From the NCBI GenBank assembly GCA_938041445.1, contig CALISO010000044.1:1-43898 (forward strand): 43,898 nucleotides of DNA, written 5' to 3'. This document shows positions 27,333 through 35,831 of this stretch, one piece after another. Source of the stretch: an uncultured Saprospiraceae bacterium. Its GTDB lineage: Bacteria; Bacteroidota; Bacteroidia; Chitinophagales; Saprospiraceae. Each line of letters opens with the position of its first letter. The first letter of the stretch is position 1. The translations under genes were made by a program, and so were the position numbers. Below the pieces are notes generated by a model that did no database searches, was not told the DNA's origin, and saw nothing but the letters and a program-made list of their open reading frames with translations.

Positions 27333-27372
27333 GTTATAGTAAGCAAGTCAATATTGACTTGCTTACTATAAC
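27333..27372. repeat. 40-bp perfect palindrome, likely bidirectional terminator
   Basis: Bases 27333-27352 are followed without a gap by their exact reverse complement (27353-27372). The half-site begins GTTATAGTAAGCAAG, and the centre is AATATT. It lies eight bases after the stop of the 228-aa gene and 90 bp before the stop of the convergent S46 peptidase gene, so it would form an 18-bp stem in either transcript. Neither strand has a long T-run after it, so classical rho-independent action is not certain. Confidence 0.75.
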
Positions 27373-27461
27373 GTTGATATTATATTGGCCCTCAAAGCTG
27401 GGTCAGTTCATTATGAATATGGTCAATAATACCGCAATTGAATCGCGTTCGACAAAACTCA

Positions 27462-29528
27462 TTACTTACCCAATTCCTCTACTAGTCTATCAGCTTTATA
27501 GATATACTTTAGTGCTGCGTAGATTCCGCCTGCATGCACAGATACAGCTCTATTATACTCTTGGTCAAATATGAAATTTCCAGGAAGCGATTCGATATTA
27601 CCATCAAAAATTAACCCTACAGCTTCACCTTTAGCATTGATAATAGCACTTCCACTATTTCCACCAATGATGTCATTCGTAGATACGAAGTTCATAGGAG
27701 ACTTCAATAGCTCTAGAGATGGGTTCAACCATCTATCTGGAAGCGACCAAGGAAATACTTCTCCATTAGAAAAGTGTCTGTCATACATCCCGTAGTATGT
27801 TGTATGTGCTGGTGCAACTGTACCATTGTACTCATATCCTTTCACGACTCCATCACTGATTCTGAGAGTGAAGGTTGCATCTGGTGGAAGATCAGTACCG
27901 TATACATTGAATACTTGATTAGCTATTTTGGACTCTAGTGCTCTTCTTTCGCCAGAACTTGCTTGGAAGTTCATCCCCGCCTTATTGTACCTTGATCCGA
28001 CAATCAATGATGCATTCGTCAAGGCATCTTTAGATTTTTGATATTTGTTTTTACTACCAAAGCACTTTTCCCTAGCTGCAGTATCAAATACCTCACTACT
28101 CATCACAGCATCAATGAATTGTGCCTTAGTTTTGCCATTGAGCATCTTACTTAAGGTCATATCGCCAGAGTAAATATCGGCTTCTATCTCATCCATCAAC
28201 ATACTGAATAGGACTCTTTCCTTCGTTTTGTCAAATCCAACAACATCGTCATTGATTTTTTGTCTTGCTTCATCAAGCTCAGCTTCTGCAGCTTCACCTT
28301 GAACCATCGCATCATAATTAGCGATATCGTGCATAATAGTCAGAACCTTACCTCTCATAGCAGACGGTGCTAGGTGGGTTATGGCCCAAGCATCTGGAAG
28401 GAGGGCAGCATAGTCTTCTTCTAGATCATCCCAATAATTGATACCTGGAGACTTACTCTTGATTTCTTCTTCCATAGCAATCTTACGTCCCATTAGGATT
28501 GGGTCGTGCAATCCACCCAGGATGCCTGAGTAAGCTTTGATACCATTGGATAAGTTATTAATCGTCCCAAGCAATACTTGAGCTTCTCCTTCTTTGCTTG
28601 GGTTTTTGACCATTGCATCATACTCTACCTGCATATTGTCTCTTCTATGAGTCAAAAAACTAAGAAGTTGCTTATATCTGTAATCTCTATCATATTCTAG
28701 TTGAGCCACAGTACGATAACGTTCTGTCCTACCAGGATTACCAATTACGAATACTGGCTCTCCTTCAGCAGCGCCTTCCGGATTGAACTTAAAGTAATGC
28801 TCAGATGTGTCTAAGGGCTTCCCATCGTCACCATATGCCCTCCAGAATGTGCAGTCAAGATTGTATCTTGGATACGTAAAGTTGTCAGGGTCTCCACCAT
28901 AGAATCCAAGATCATTTTCTGGAATGAATACGAGTCTGATGTCTTCATACTTTTTGTATCCATACAGAGAATATCTACCTCCAGAATAGAACGAAACAAC
29001 TTGTAGCCTAAGTCCAGCCCAATCAGAATTGCTTTCATATTCTAGTTGGACTTTTTCTATTTCACTATTGATCATCGCCATTCTTTCACTGTCAGCAGCT
29101 GAGCTTCCTGCAGCAAGAACCCTATCAGTAATATCCTCGACTTGGATTAATTGTTCTACGAATAATCCTTCAAGTTGCCTTTCATCTCCCAATCCAGCCG
29201 CTACAAAGCCTGCCTTATCGAAGTTTTCTCCTGCAGATTGGAGTTTTATTGCTTCATCTCTACTACAATGGTGGTTGGTCATAATCAATCCATCTGGAGA
29301 GACAAATGAAGCACTACACCAGCTTGCAAACTTTAATGCAGATAGTCTGACATCTTCAAACCATTCTTCATCAGCATTGATGCCATATTGGTCTTGAAAC
29401 TGCTTAATAGGTGGTTGTTCAAACGTCCACATTTTACCAAAATCGTAGACACTATGTTCTGTAGACTGCGAGACAGCCACTGTAGATATCAAGCATAGAG
29501 CCAATATCAGTTGTAAATACACTTTCAT
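27462..29528 (-). CDS. S46 family dipeptidyl-peptidase
   Basis: S46 peptidases cleave dipeptides from N-termini in the periplasm and serve peptide nutrition in Bacteroidota. The 688-aa protein has a signal peptide (MKVYLQLILALCLISTVAVSQS), the chymotrypsin-like N-terminal motif SPDGLIMTNHHC with the catalytic histidine, and GGNSGSAIIN with the catalytic Ser625. Eighteen residues on is FDGN, giving Gly643 at the position equivalent to Porphyromonas gingivalis DPP7 Gly673; DPP11 has Arg there and prefers Asp/Glu. This suggests hydrophobic P1 preference. Length 688 fits the family. Confidence 0.9.
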   Translation of the reverse strand: MKVYLQLILALCLISTVAVSQSTEHSVYDFGKMWTFEQPPIKQFQDQYGINADEEWFEDVRLSALKFASWCSASFVSPDGLIMTNHHCSRDEAIKLQSAGENFDKAGFVAAGLGDERQLEGLFVEQLIQVEDITDRVLAAGSSAADSERMAMINSEIEKVQLEYESNSDWAGLRLQVVSFYSGGRYSLYGYKKYEDIRLVFIPENDLGFYGGDPDNFTYPRYNLDCTFWRAYGDDGKPLDTSEHYFKFNPEGAAEGEPVFVIGNPGRTERYRTVAQLEYDRDYRYKQLLSFLTHRRDNMQVEYDAMVKNPSKEGEAQVLLGTINNLSNGIKAYSGILGGLHDPILMGRKIAMEEEIKSKSPGINYWDDLEEDYAALLPDAWAITHLAPSAMRGKVLTIMHDIANYDAMVQGEAAEAELDEARQKINDDVVGFDKTKERVLFSMLMDEIEADIYSGDMTLSKMLNGKTKAQFIDAVMSSEVFDTAAREKCFGSKNKYQKSKDALTNASLIVGSRYNKAGMNFQASSGERRALESKIANQVFNVYGTDLPPDATFTLRISDGVVKGYEYNGTVAPAHTTYYGMYDRHFSNGEVFPWSLPDRWLNPSLELLKSPMNFVSTNDIIGGNSGSAIINAKGEAVGLIFDGNIESLPGNFIFDQEYNRAVSVHAGGIYAALKYIYKADRLVEELGK

Positions 29529-29613
29529 TATTAATAGGTTTTATTATGATTACGAAGTTATACATTTTGTCGAAACCAATTCCTCCTTCCCCAAAACCGT
29601 CTATCTTTAACCT

Positions 29614-30174
29614 GTGCAGGCTCCATTAAATACCAGAATAGTTACAATTATAGTTTCAGTTTTGTTCTTGTCAATTATGGCAAGATATACGCTGCCACTG
29701 CCTCAGTCTTTTGACGAGATTCCAGTCACAGGACAGAGCTTAGCTGTGTTATTGATTGCTTACTTACTTGGGTGGAAGGATGGTGGCATTGCTATCTTTA
29801 TCTATTTAGTTGTCGGCACACTAGGTCTACCTGTCTTCGCTGATGGTGCATCAGGACTTGAGGCGATCACTGGGTCCTCTGGAGGTTTTCTAATTGGATT
29901 TTTGATCTGTGCTATCGTCACCAATCTTCTGATTGATAATTCTGTAGCCGACATCAAAGAGATTTTTCAGTTTATGATAGTCGCTACAATCATTATCCTT
30001 GTAGTTGGAGGTTTAAGACTAAGGATGTTCAATACTTGGGAAGATGTATGGACTTATGGGATTGAGCCATTTTTACCTGGAGCAATGATAAAGCTATTTG
30101 TTGCCACATGCGTTGCTTATGGGATTAGATCCTACATCCTAGTACCAAAAAAGAAAATAGACCCAACAGATTGA
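29614..30174 (+). CDS. bioY: Biotin transporter S component BioY
   Basis: BioY binds and imports biotin, alone or with ECF EcfA/EcfT modules. The 186-aa protein has six hydrophobic segments and the BioY hallmark IPVTGQSLAVLLIAYLLG, the WKDGGIAIFIYLVVGTLGLPVF region and the FLIGF segment. The start is GTG at 29614; there is no earlier ATG, and the next in-frame Met would cut into the first membrane helix. A TATCTTTA at 29602-29609 resembles a -7 box and is very close to the start. The ECF ATPases are not in the window. The stop overlaps the next gene's TTG start (TTGA). Confidence 0.88.
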   Translation: MQAPLNTRIVTIIVSVLFLSIMARYTLPLPQSFDEIPVTGQSLAVLLIAYLLGWKDGGIAIFIYLVVGTLGLPVFADGASGLEAITGSSGGFLIGFLICAIVTNLLIDNSVADIKEIFQFMIVATIIILVVGGLRLRMFNTWEDVWTYGIEPFLPGAMIKLFVATCVAYGIRSYILVPKKKIDPTD

Positions 30175-31055
30175 TCCAACATAAATTCAAAGAGATTTCT
30201 AGATCGGATATTGACGATCAAGTATGGAACCGCATTGTAGAGAAGTGTGCAGACGGTAAGCCTTATGCCTATACTTGGTATCTAGATGCACTCACTCAAG
30301 GTAAATGGAAAGCTCTAGTGATAGGGGATTATGAAACAATAATACCGTTACCTTATCATCGTAAATATCTCTATCAGACGAGAGTCTATCAACCATTTCT
30401 GAGTCAATATTTTGGTCCTTTAGGAAGTGTTGGTGATGCAGGAATTTATACTGGTATAGTCAAGTATATCTCTCAACAATTTCCCAATTCTCATTTGATG
30501 TTGCCAAACATTGAAGGGATATCCAATCTGGTTAAAAAAGTAGAATTACGGTCTAGCCAAACGGTAAATATCTCTAGGGATATTGACAGTATAAGAGCTG
30601 GCTATGGTAAGAATCGACGAAGAGAAATAAGGCAAAATTCATCTGATATGGAGATAGAGATGCATACTGATATAGATAGGTTTTTAGACGATTATCGCAC
30701 AACTACCTATCCAGAGACTAAGCCAATTCTTAAGCAATGGACAATGTTCAAGCGCTTACTGGCTGTTTGTCAGCAACAGAATATACTGCAAATAATCAGC
30801 GTCAGAAAAGATCAAGAGCTCCTCACAACCGCTGTTTGTCTGACGACACCAACTAGGGTCATCAGTTTGATAGGTGTAACTAGTGAACTTGGAAGAACAT
30901 TATCTGCAAATGCAGTTAGGTTGGATGCTATCATTAACAAATTCTGTGGCAAGAAACTGATTTTCGATTTCTTTGGTAGTTCATTACCTGGAGTAAGAAA
31001 GTTTAATCTCCAGTTTGGAGCGGTAGAAGAGAATTACTTGATGATTAACACCTAG
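30171..31055 (+). CDS. FemAB/GNAT-like acyltransferase-fold protein
   Basis: The 294-aa soluble protein fits a Bacteroidota-specific group resembling FemAB or Bst-type GNAT acyltransferases. Its features are PLPYHRKYLYQTRVYQPFLSQYFGPLG, a run of basic residues (YGKNRRREIRQNS) before the second half, and LTTAVCLTTPTRVISLIGV, SANAVRLDAIINKFCGKKLIFDFFGSSLPGVRKFNLQFGA, the last three reading as the substrate-binding half of the GNAT fold. Members may attach amino acids or acyl groups to an unknown acceptor. The start is TTG 30171 overlapping the bioY stop by four bases. No other start fits. Coupled translation with bioY follows. Confidence 0.65.
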   Translation: MIQHKFKEISRSDIDDQVWNRIVEKCADGKPYAYTWYLDALTQGKWKALVIGDYETIIPLPYHRKYLYQTRVYQPFLSQYFGPLGSVGDAGIYTGIVKYISQQFPNSHLMLPNIEGISNLVKKVELRSSQTVNISRDIDSIRAGYGKNRRREIRQNSSDMEIEMHTDIDRFLDDYRTTTYPETKPILKQWTMFKRLLAVCQQQNILQIISVRKDQELLTTAVCLTTPTRVISLIGVTSELGRTLSANAVRLDAIINKFCGKKLIFDFFGSSLPGVRKFNLQFGAVEENYLMINT

Positions 31056-31075
31056 GCTAACTCTCACACCTAGGT

Positions 31076-31423
31076 TTATTCAAGATCAGCAACAGCATCA
31101 GCATATATCTGCGATATTACCACAACGCTACCTTGCTCAATTGACTCATCTACTACTAAGAGTACTCTAGTCTTCAGATTTTTCCTGAATAATATTTCTT
31201 GACCTATCTTAAGTGTAACACCACTGTCAGAGTTTGGTGACAGATTAGGATTCATGACGCCTGGTATAAGTAATGGAATAGAACTATCCGAAGCATTTCT
31301 CAAGGTAAAAGAGACCTTGCTTGGTTGAGATTTCACTTCATTGTTGTTAGCAGATAATCCAGAAGGAAATTTAGCACAAGCACCTAAAACACAGATTGCG
31401 GAAATAAGAAGTATGTATTTCAT
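31076..31423 (-). CDS. Small hypothetical lipoprotein
   Basis: This 115-aa protein starts with a lipoprotein signal (MKYILLISAICVLGAC, lipid cysteine at 16) followed by AKFPSG. The rest is a small beta-rich domain (KVSFTLRNASDSSIPLLIPG, SDSGVTLKIGQEILFR, TRVLLVVDES). No family is recognised. It lies 20 bp from the end of the convergent FemAB-like gene. The N-terminal signal and lack of overlap support a real gene. Confidence 0.65.
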   Translation of the reverse strand: MKYILLISAICVLGACAKFPSGLSANNNEVKSQPSKVSFTLRNASDSSIPLLIPGVMNPNLSPNSDSGVTLKIGQEILFRKNLKTRVLLVVDESIEQGSVVVISQIYADAVADLE

Positions 31424-31494
31424 AATTGTTATTGTTTGTTAAGCTATTGTGCTCTCTAATAATTATGAAATCACCAAAATTGTTCAAACAGTAA

Positions 31495-32016
31495 CTAATT
31501 TTCAGGCTCTACCTCGTCACCTAGTCTCTGTAGAGTATCTTGATTATTAGTTAGAATCCGTTGTGTATCACCATATTCTTTTTTAGCTCTTGTAACATCA
31601 TCTTCAGCTAAGATATGCAGCATCGCATAAGGTGATTGATTGACTCTATTCAATGGATTCTCAGCATCAGAATCTTGGAATCTAAATTGCGGGTGAAATG
31701 GAACCAACTGAAAGACTCCAGCTAATTCAGATTGTTCTAATAAATCTGAGGCTAACATCTTGATATCTAGTAATAAATCAAAATTGACAGCCGAGGAATT
31801 GAATATGGCAAATCCTGTTGAGAATTGTCCGGAGTTAGTGATAAGCTTACAATCTAGAAAGAGTGCTTCAAGATATTGTGGAATTGATTGATCATCTAAC
31901 TCAGAATAATAGATCGCATCTTGATTAAAAGGGAACTGAGCAAATGGACACATATTGTGATGAATCACAAAGTTGGAAATCCACTTTTTAGTAAGTTCTA
32001 TTGGTGATGTCTTCAA
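31495..32016 (-). CDS. DUF1415 family protein
   Basis: The 173-aa cytoplasmic protein matches the DUF1415 pattern: KKWISNFVIHHNMCPFAQFPF with the conserved CPFA, then GVFQLVPFHPQFRF, followed by NPLNRVNQSPYAMLHILAEDDV. This family is of unknown function and is found alone in many Gram-negative bacteria. The start is TTG at 32016; there is no upstream ATG in frame. It lies 89 bp after an alpha/beta-hydrolase gene on the same strand and may share its promoter. Confidence 0.8.
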   Translation of the reverse strand: MKTSPIELTKKWISNFVIHHNMCPFAQFPFNQDAIYYSELDDQSIPQYLEALFLDCKLITNSGQFSTGFAIFNSSAVNFDLLLDIKMLASDLLEQSELAGVFQLVPFHPQFRFQDSDAENPLNRVNQSPYAMLHILAEDDVTRAKKEYGDTQRILTNNQDTLQRLGDEVEPEN

Positions 32017-32105
32017 TTATTCGGTGATTCAGGACATTTGATTAGCCCCAAAATTACTAAGTTTATCTAATTGTGAAATCCTATTTTTTTGAGTCACCTT
32101 CTATC

Positions 32106-32882
32106 CTATAAAGCTTTTAAAAATTTTATCGATTGAGCATTAAAGATCTCCGGTTGCTCAACATTGACAACATGCCCGCATTCTGGAATGATGAATAGTT
32201 GACTTGATAGATGATTCTTTACAAGCTTGGTGATGGAATGAAGAAACATATGATCCTCTGCTCCCATAATGTATAGGGTAGGGATACCACTGTCATGTAT
32301 TCTAAATAGCTTCAGCAAAGGTGAAATTGTTGATGCAAGTGCAAACCATCGAATAAATTCCTTTTGATAAAGCTTCTTAGCTTCATTGACAAACAGGATA
32401 CGAGATTCTCTGTGATTCTTCTTGGGCATCGTCACAAATGCCAGCAACTTATATAGAAAAAGATACGGAAGAATAGACTTTAGGGCATTTCCCATCTTCA
32501 TTAAAATCTGGCTTTTCAGGTTGAGTTGCATCACGGCTCCACCCATAATCATACTTTGTGTAAGCTCAGGATAGCGATCTGAAATTTCTCTTACGATAAC
32601 AGTACCTAATGAAATACCAATAAAATGGGTCCGAGTGATACTAAGGTGATTGAGGACTTCGATCACTTCGTCTCCTATAATTTGGAAGTTGTATCTCTTC
32701 AGTTTGTTGTAAAGGTGGTCTTTTGACTTACCATGACCTCGTAGATCTACTAGTAGGACATTGAAATGTTGCTTAAAATCTCTTATTTGCTTAAACCAAA
32801 TACTACTGCTACCACCAGCGCCATGGATAAACGTCACCCAGTCTGCTTTAGGATCTAATTCATATGTTTGGTAATGAAGCAT
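32106..32882 (-). CDS. Alpha/beta-hydrolase
   Basis: This 258-aa hydrolase has the HGAGGSSSIWFKQI oxyanion-region motif, DLRGHGKS, the nucleophile elbow GISLGT (Ser within), and GAEDHMF and GHVVNVEQPEIF for the acid and His. This is the general esterase/lactonase/hydrolase group, with a lid of about 60 residues between the two halves. The substrate is unknown. No signal peptide is present. It heads the small minus-strand cluster that includes DUF1415 and diverges from the alginate locus. Confidence 0.82.
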   Translation of the reverse strand: MLHYQTYELDPKADWVTFIHGAGGSSSIWFKQIRDFKQHFNVLLVDLRGHGKSKDHLYNKLKRYNFQIIGDEVIEVLNHLSITRTHFIGISLGTVIVREISDRYPELTQSMIMGGAVMQLNLKSQILMKMGNALKSILPYLFLYKLLAFVTMPKKNHRESRILFVNEAKKLYQKEFIRWFALASTISPLLKLFRIHDSGIPTLYIMGAEDHMFLHSITKLVKNHLSSQLFIIPECGHVVNVEQPEIFNAQSIKFLKAL

Positions 32883-33391
32883 ATTTTCACTTGTGGTAGG
32901 TGTAATTTCACCATACTGCGATAAAGATACTACAACATTAATTAATTAGACTCTTTGTTTAATAATGCTCAATAAGTGCTTCAGAGTCAATTTAGTCGAA
33001 AATTTTATTTTTCTCCTCACCAAATTTTATTGGGCTATAGTTTAATGACCAATGACTATTGATAGTGATGGTTTTGTTGTGCCAAAATGTTGTTATTTGA
33101 ATGGTCTGTTCTGACAGATTAGTTAATTGTATGTTGTGTAGAGATATAGTTATCAATTAATTATATTCTTTAGTTTGGGTTTGTAAAAATATCTTGCAAG
33201 CTTGAACTTGTTATCTGAAAAAGTCGCTGCAAGAAAGGCTCATTTTACGTTTACAAGTGTATTCTGTACAGTTACGCAAATAAATTTCGGATATGATGTA
33301 AAGGATAAAATCTTTTTATGCCTAAAAACCAAAGATTAGTTTTTATATTTGGTTGACCAATTATTGGGTAATCAGCTTTTGCTGTCCAACA
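32883..33391. promoter_or_regulatory. Control region before the alginate locus
   Basis: This 509-bp gene-free stretch is AT-rich and must carry the promoters of the alpha/beta-hydrolase (minus) and the GntR regulator (plus). The clearest sites are the proposed GntR operator at 33349-33360, a degenerate second copy at 33364-33375, and a 6-bp inverted repeat AAAAAC/GTTTTT with 9-nt spacer at 33324-33344. No coding region is seen. Confidence 0.55.
33349..33360. promoter_or_regulatory. Proposed GntR operator, regulator gene (TTGGTTGACCAA)
   Basis: A 12-bp near-palindrome with arms TTGGT/ACCAA and TG in the centre fits the general GntR pattern GT-Nx-AC. A second, weaker copy TTGGGTAATCAG follows at 33364-33375. 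The pair lies about 30-40 bp before the regulator's ATG at 33392, as expected for autoregulation. Two other copies are found in the locus at 35625 and 43731. Confidence 0.6.
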
Positions 33392-34096
33392 ATGTTAGAG
33401 AACTTAACTAAAATACAGGCCAATAATCCTGTGGATGTGATTATCTCCCAAATAAGAGAGTTGATCAGCTCAGGCAGTATTCAGCCAGGTGAGAAGCTTC
33501 CACCTGAGAGGAAACTCGCTGAACATTTCGGTGTAAGCCGGAGTCAAGTTCGAGAAGCAATCAACAAATTGCAATTCTACGGGGTAGTTAAAGTCCAACC
33601 TCAAAGCGGAACAACAGTTACTGGTATAGGCATTGTAGCACTTGAAGGTCTCATCACTAATATCTTAAAGATTGACAAACATGATTTCGCTTCACTAGTC
33701 CACACTCGGTGTCTATTAGAAAAAGAAACGATAAGACTTGCGGCTATTAATAGAACAAGTGAAGATATTGACCATCTTGCTGCTGCACTGAAAAGTCATG
33801 AAGCGAAGTTGGTCAACGGAGAAACAGCCATAGAGGAGGATCTGCTTTTTCACGTGAAGATTGCAGAAGCAAGTGGTAATTCTGTGTTAAAGTCATTCAT
33901 GATAACGATTACACCTGATATAGTAAGCAGTTTCATCAATCTCAAGTATCACAACGAAGAAAATAACTACAAGACAATATTAGAGCATCAGAAAATATTG
34001 AAAACTATAGTTGATCAAGATGCTGATGGAGCTATTGTAGCAATGCAAGAACACCTCCAAGCTGTTACTGAATTCAGTAAGATTTATCACCCATAA
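33392..34096 (+). CDS. FadR-type GntR regulator of the alginate locus
   Basis: This 234-aa transcription factor has an N-terminal winged helix at about 12-78 (PVDVIISQIRELISSGSIQPGEKLPPERKLAEHFGVSRSQVREAI, quoted in part by pattern: PPERKLAEHFGVSRSQVREA) and a C-terminal FCD effector domain with the metal-binding set Asp150, His154, His199 and His221. Members of this group bind small carboxylic acids; in alginate loci the effector is thought to be a product such as 2-keto-3-deoxygluconate or the unsaturated monosaccharide. I use ATG 33392; the open frame begins at a TTG inside the proposed operator. It is followed after 96 bp by the PKD lipoprotein, and both probably form one unit. Confidence 0.88.
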   Translation: MLENLTKIQANNPVDVIISQIRELISSGSIQPGEKLPPERKLAEHFGVSRSQVREAINKLQFYGVVKVQPQSGTTVTGIGIVALEGLITNILKIDKHDFASLVHTRCLLEKETIRLAAINRTSEDIDHLAAALKSHEAKLVNGETAIEEDLLFHVKIAEASGNSVLKSFMITITPDIVSSFINLKYHNEENNYKTILEHQKILKTIVDQDADGAIVAMQEHLQAVTEFSKIYHP

Positions 34097-34192
34097 AAGA
34101 GAAAAGTTGCTTTAATGTTGCACGCTATATTAGAACAACGAACAATAATTTTTAATAATAACTTTTAGTAAACGGTAAAAAACTATTTAAAC

Positions 34193-35248
34193 ATGAAAAA
34201 TGTATTTAGCATTCTAAATAAGAATGTCTTTTTAATGATGTCCTTGTTCTTGTCATTTGCAATTATCACATCTTGTGATGATGACGATGATGGTGGATCT
34301 GGAGGTACAGATTTGTCACAAGTTATTGCTAATTTCTCATCACAAGTTGATGCAGTTAATTCTTTGACTTACACATTCACTAACTCTTCAGTTGTTAATG
34401 GAATTACTGACAACAGCTTTACATCTTCTTGGGATTTTGGTGGTGATGGAGTTTCTACGGAAGAAAGCCCAACATATACTTTCTCAGAAGAAGGTACTTA
34501 TGACGTAGTATTAACTGTAACAGCTACTGATGGTGTATCTAATTCAACAATGGAGACTATTGAAGTTACTGCTCCTAAGAACAGATATGCTTCTATCTCA
34601 GATTCAACAGATGATGATACTGGTGAGCTTAGATATCTTACAGATTCAATCCAAACAGGAAGAGTAACATTTAACTACAGAGTTGCTGCAGGGCCAGTAG
34701 ATATGGATATCCAAGATGGATTTATCAATGTTTCAGGATCGTCTACAACTGGAGATTTTGCTCTTGTTGAAGTGAGACTAAAAGACGAAGTTCCTCACGA
34801 ATGGAGAGAGGGTGCATCAGATGAAACTATTGCAGCTTCTAACTTCCCTGTAGGATTAGTTGGTGTATGGGTTCCTATTGAGGTAAGTTGGGCTGCTAAT
34901 GGCGTAACTGCTCCAACATTCTCATTATCTATTGACGGGCAAACAATCATTACAGATGCTGTAAGTACTACAAACGGTGGTGATGGAGATGTTCCTGGTC
35001 ACTTAGCTGCTGTTATCAATGGTGCTCATAACTTCCAATGGAAGTATGCTTCTAACTCAACTATTAGCGATGGACAGTTTCACGTTGATGATATCGTGAT
35101 TTATTCTTCAGATTCAGGAGCTGAGGTTGTTGTATTTGAAGATGATTTCCAAGCTAGAACTGCTGGAGATAATTTAGATCCAGATGTAAATGCTGATTCT
35201 CCATACCATCCAAACTCAATGGATGCAACTGTATTGGAAGATGAGTAA
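34193..35248 (+). CDS. Surface PKD lipoprotein of the alginate locus
   Basis: This 351-aa lipoprotein has the lipid cysteine at residue 28 (LSFAIITSC) followed by five Asp residues, like the acidic export signal that sends Bacteroidota lipoproteins to the cell surface. A PKD domain spans about 43-128 (SSWDFGGDGVSTEESPTYTF, TYDVVLTVTATDG). The last 220 residues are a beta-rich domain with an FxxxVRVSxxxA-like pattern and a tail FEDDFQ, similar to jelly-roll or lectin folds. It probably binds alginate at the surface for delivery to SusCD. Codon choice (strong preference for AGA, few CG-start Arg codons) is like the susCD genes and suggests high expression. Confidence 0.8.
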   Translation: MKNVFSILNKNVFLMMSLFLSFAIITSCDDDDDGGSGGTDLSQVIANFSSQVDAVNSLTYTFTNSSVVNGITDNSFTSSWDFGGDGVSTEESPTYTFSEEGTYDVVLTVTATDGVSNSTMETIEVTAPKNRYASISDSTDDDTGELRYLTDSIQTGRVTFNYRVAAGPVDMDIQDGFINVSGSSTTGDFALVEVRLKDEVPHEWREGASDETIAASNFPVGLVGVWVPIEVSWAANGVTAPTFSLSIDGQTIITDAVSTTNGGDGDVPGHLAAVINGAHNFQWKYASNSTISDGQFHVDDIVIYSSDSGAEVVVFEDDFQARTAGDNLDPDVNADSPYHPNSMDATVLEDE

Positions 35249-35304
35249 GCTAAATTCTTAACCAATAAGAATATAGAAGAAACGTAAGTTTCGACGTAAT
35301 AATT

Positions 35305-35340
35305 AGGGAATGTCTATAACTAGACATTCCCTTTTTCTTT
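35305..35340 (+). terminator. Rho-independent terminator of the PKD lipoprotein gene
   Basis: A perfect 12-bp stem (AGGGAATGTCTA pairing with TAGACATTCCCT) with the loop TAAC is followed by TTTTCTTT. It lies 57 bp after the stop codon and separates the regulator/lipoprotein unit from susCD. Confidence 0.9.
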
Positions 35341-35831
35341 GTGACAACTTAGACGTTCCAGCAGATTTTACACATTGATTCATATCCAAATCAAGAATGA
35401 AGAAGAAGTAGTCTTCCAGAGAAAGTTAGTCATAATCTTAAAAGAATGTATCCCTTCTAAAATGGTTTACTTGAGTCCAATTATACCACTTATTTGCTTT
35501 TAAGGTGCAAAAAGGTCCTTTCGGGATTTTATTTTTGGGATTTCGGACTTTCTACCTTGCATTTATTAAGGTTTTATAAGAAATATTAGAGATTTATTTG
35601 GCTAGCAATTTGTATTGTTTTAAATTGGGTAACCAATTGAGGGTTTGATTATTTGCTCAATAAAGACGAAAAGTTAACCATTTAAAAGTGTGAAAAAGAT
35701 ATCTCTTTTTGTCATCAAAAATTGGTCATTTATACCAAAAGAGAAAACAGCCTTAACGAAGGACTAACTTGACTTGATGAAGATGGTATGATCAAAATCC
35801 TCCTGAAAAAACTCTTATATTTTAAAATGTT
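35341..35831 (+). promoter_or_regulatory. susC upstream region
   Basis: This stretch between the terminator and susC holds the proposed GntR operator at 35625-35636. No coding region is seen; the only other visible items are homopolymer-rich runs. The 195-bp distance from operator to the ATG leaves room for a long 5' leader, as is common for susCD genes. Confidence 0.5.
35625..35636. promoter_or_regulatory. Proposed GntR operator, susCD (TTGGGTAACCAA)
   Basis: The 12-mer matches the copy at 33349 at all four outer bases on both sides and is flanked by A and T, giving the longer palindrome ATTGG-GTAA-CCAAT. It lies 195 bp upstream of susC. Confidence 0.6.
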
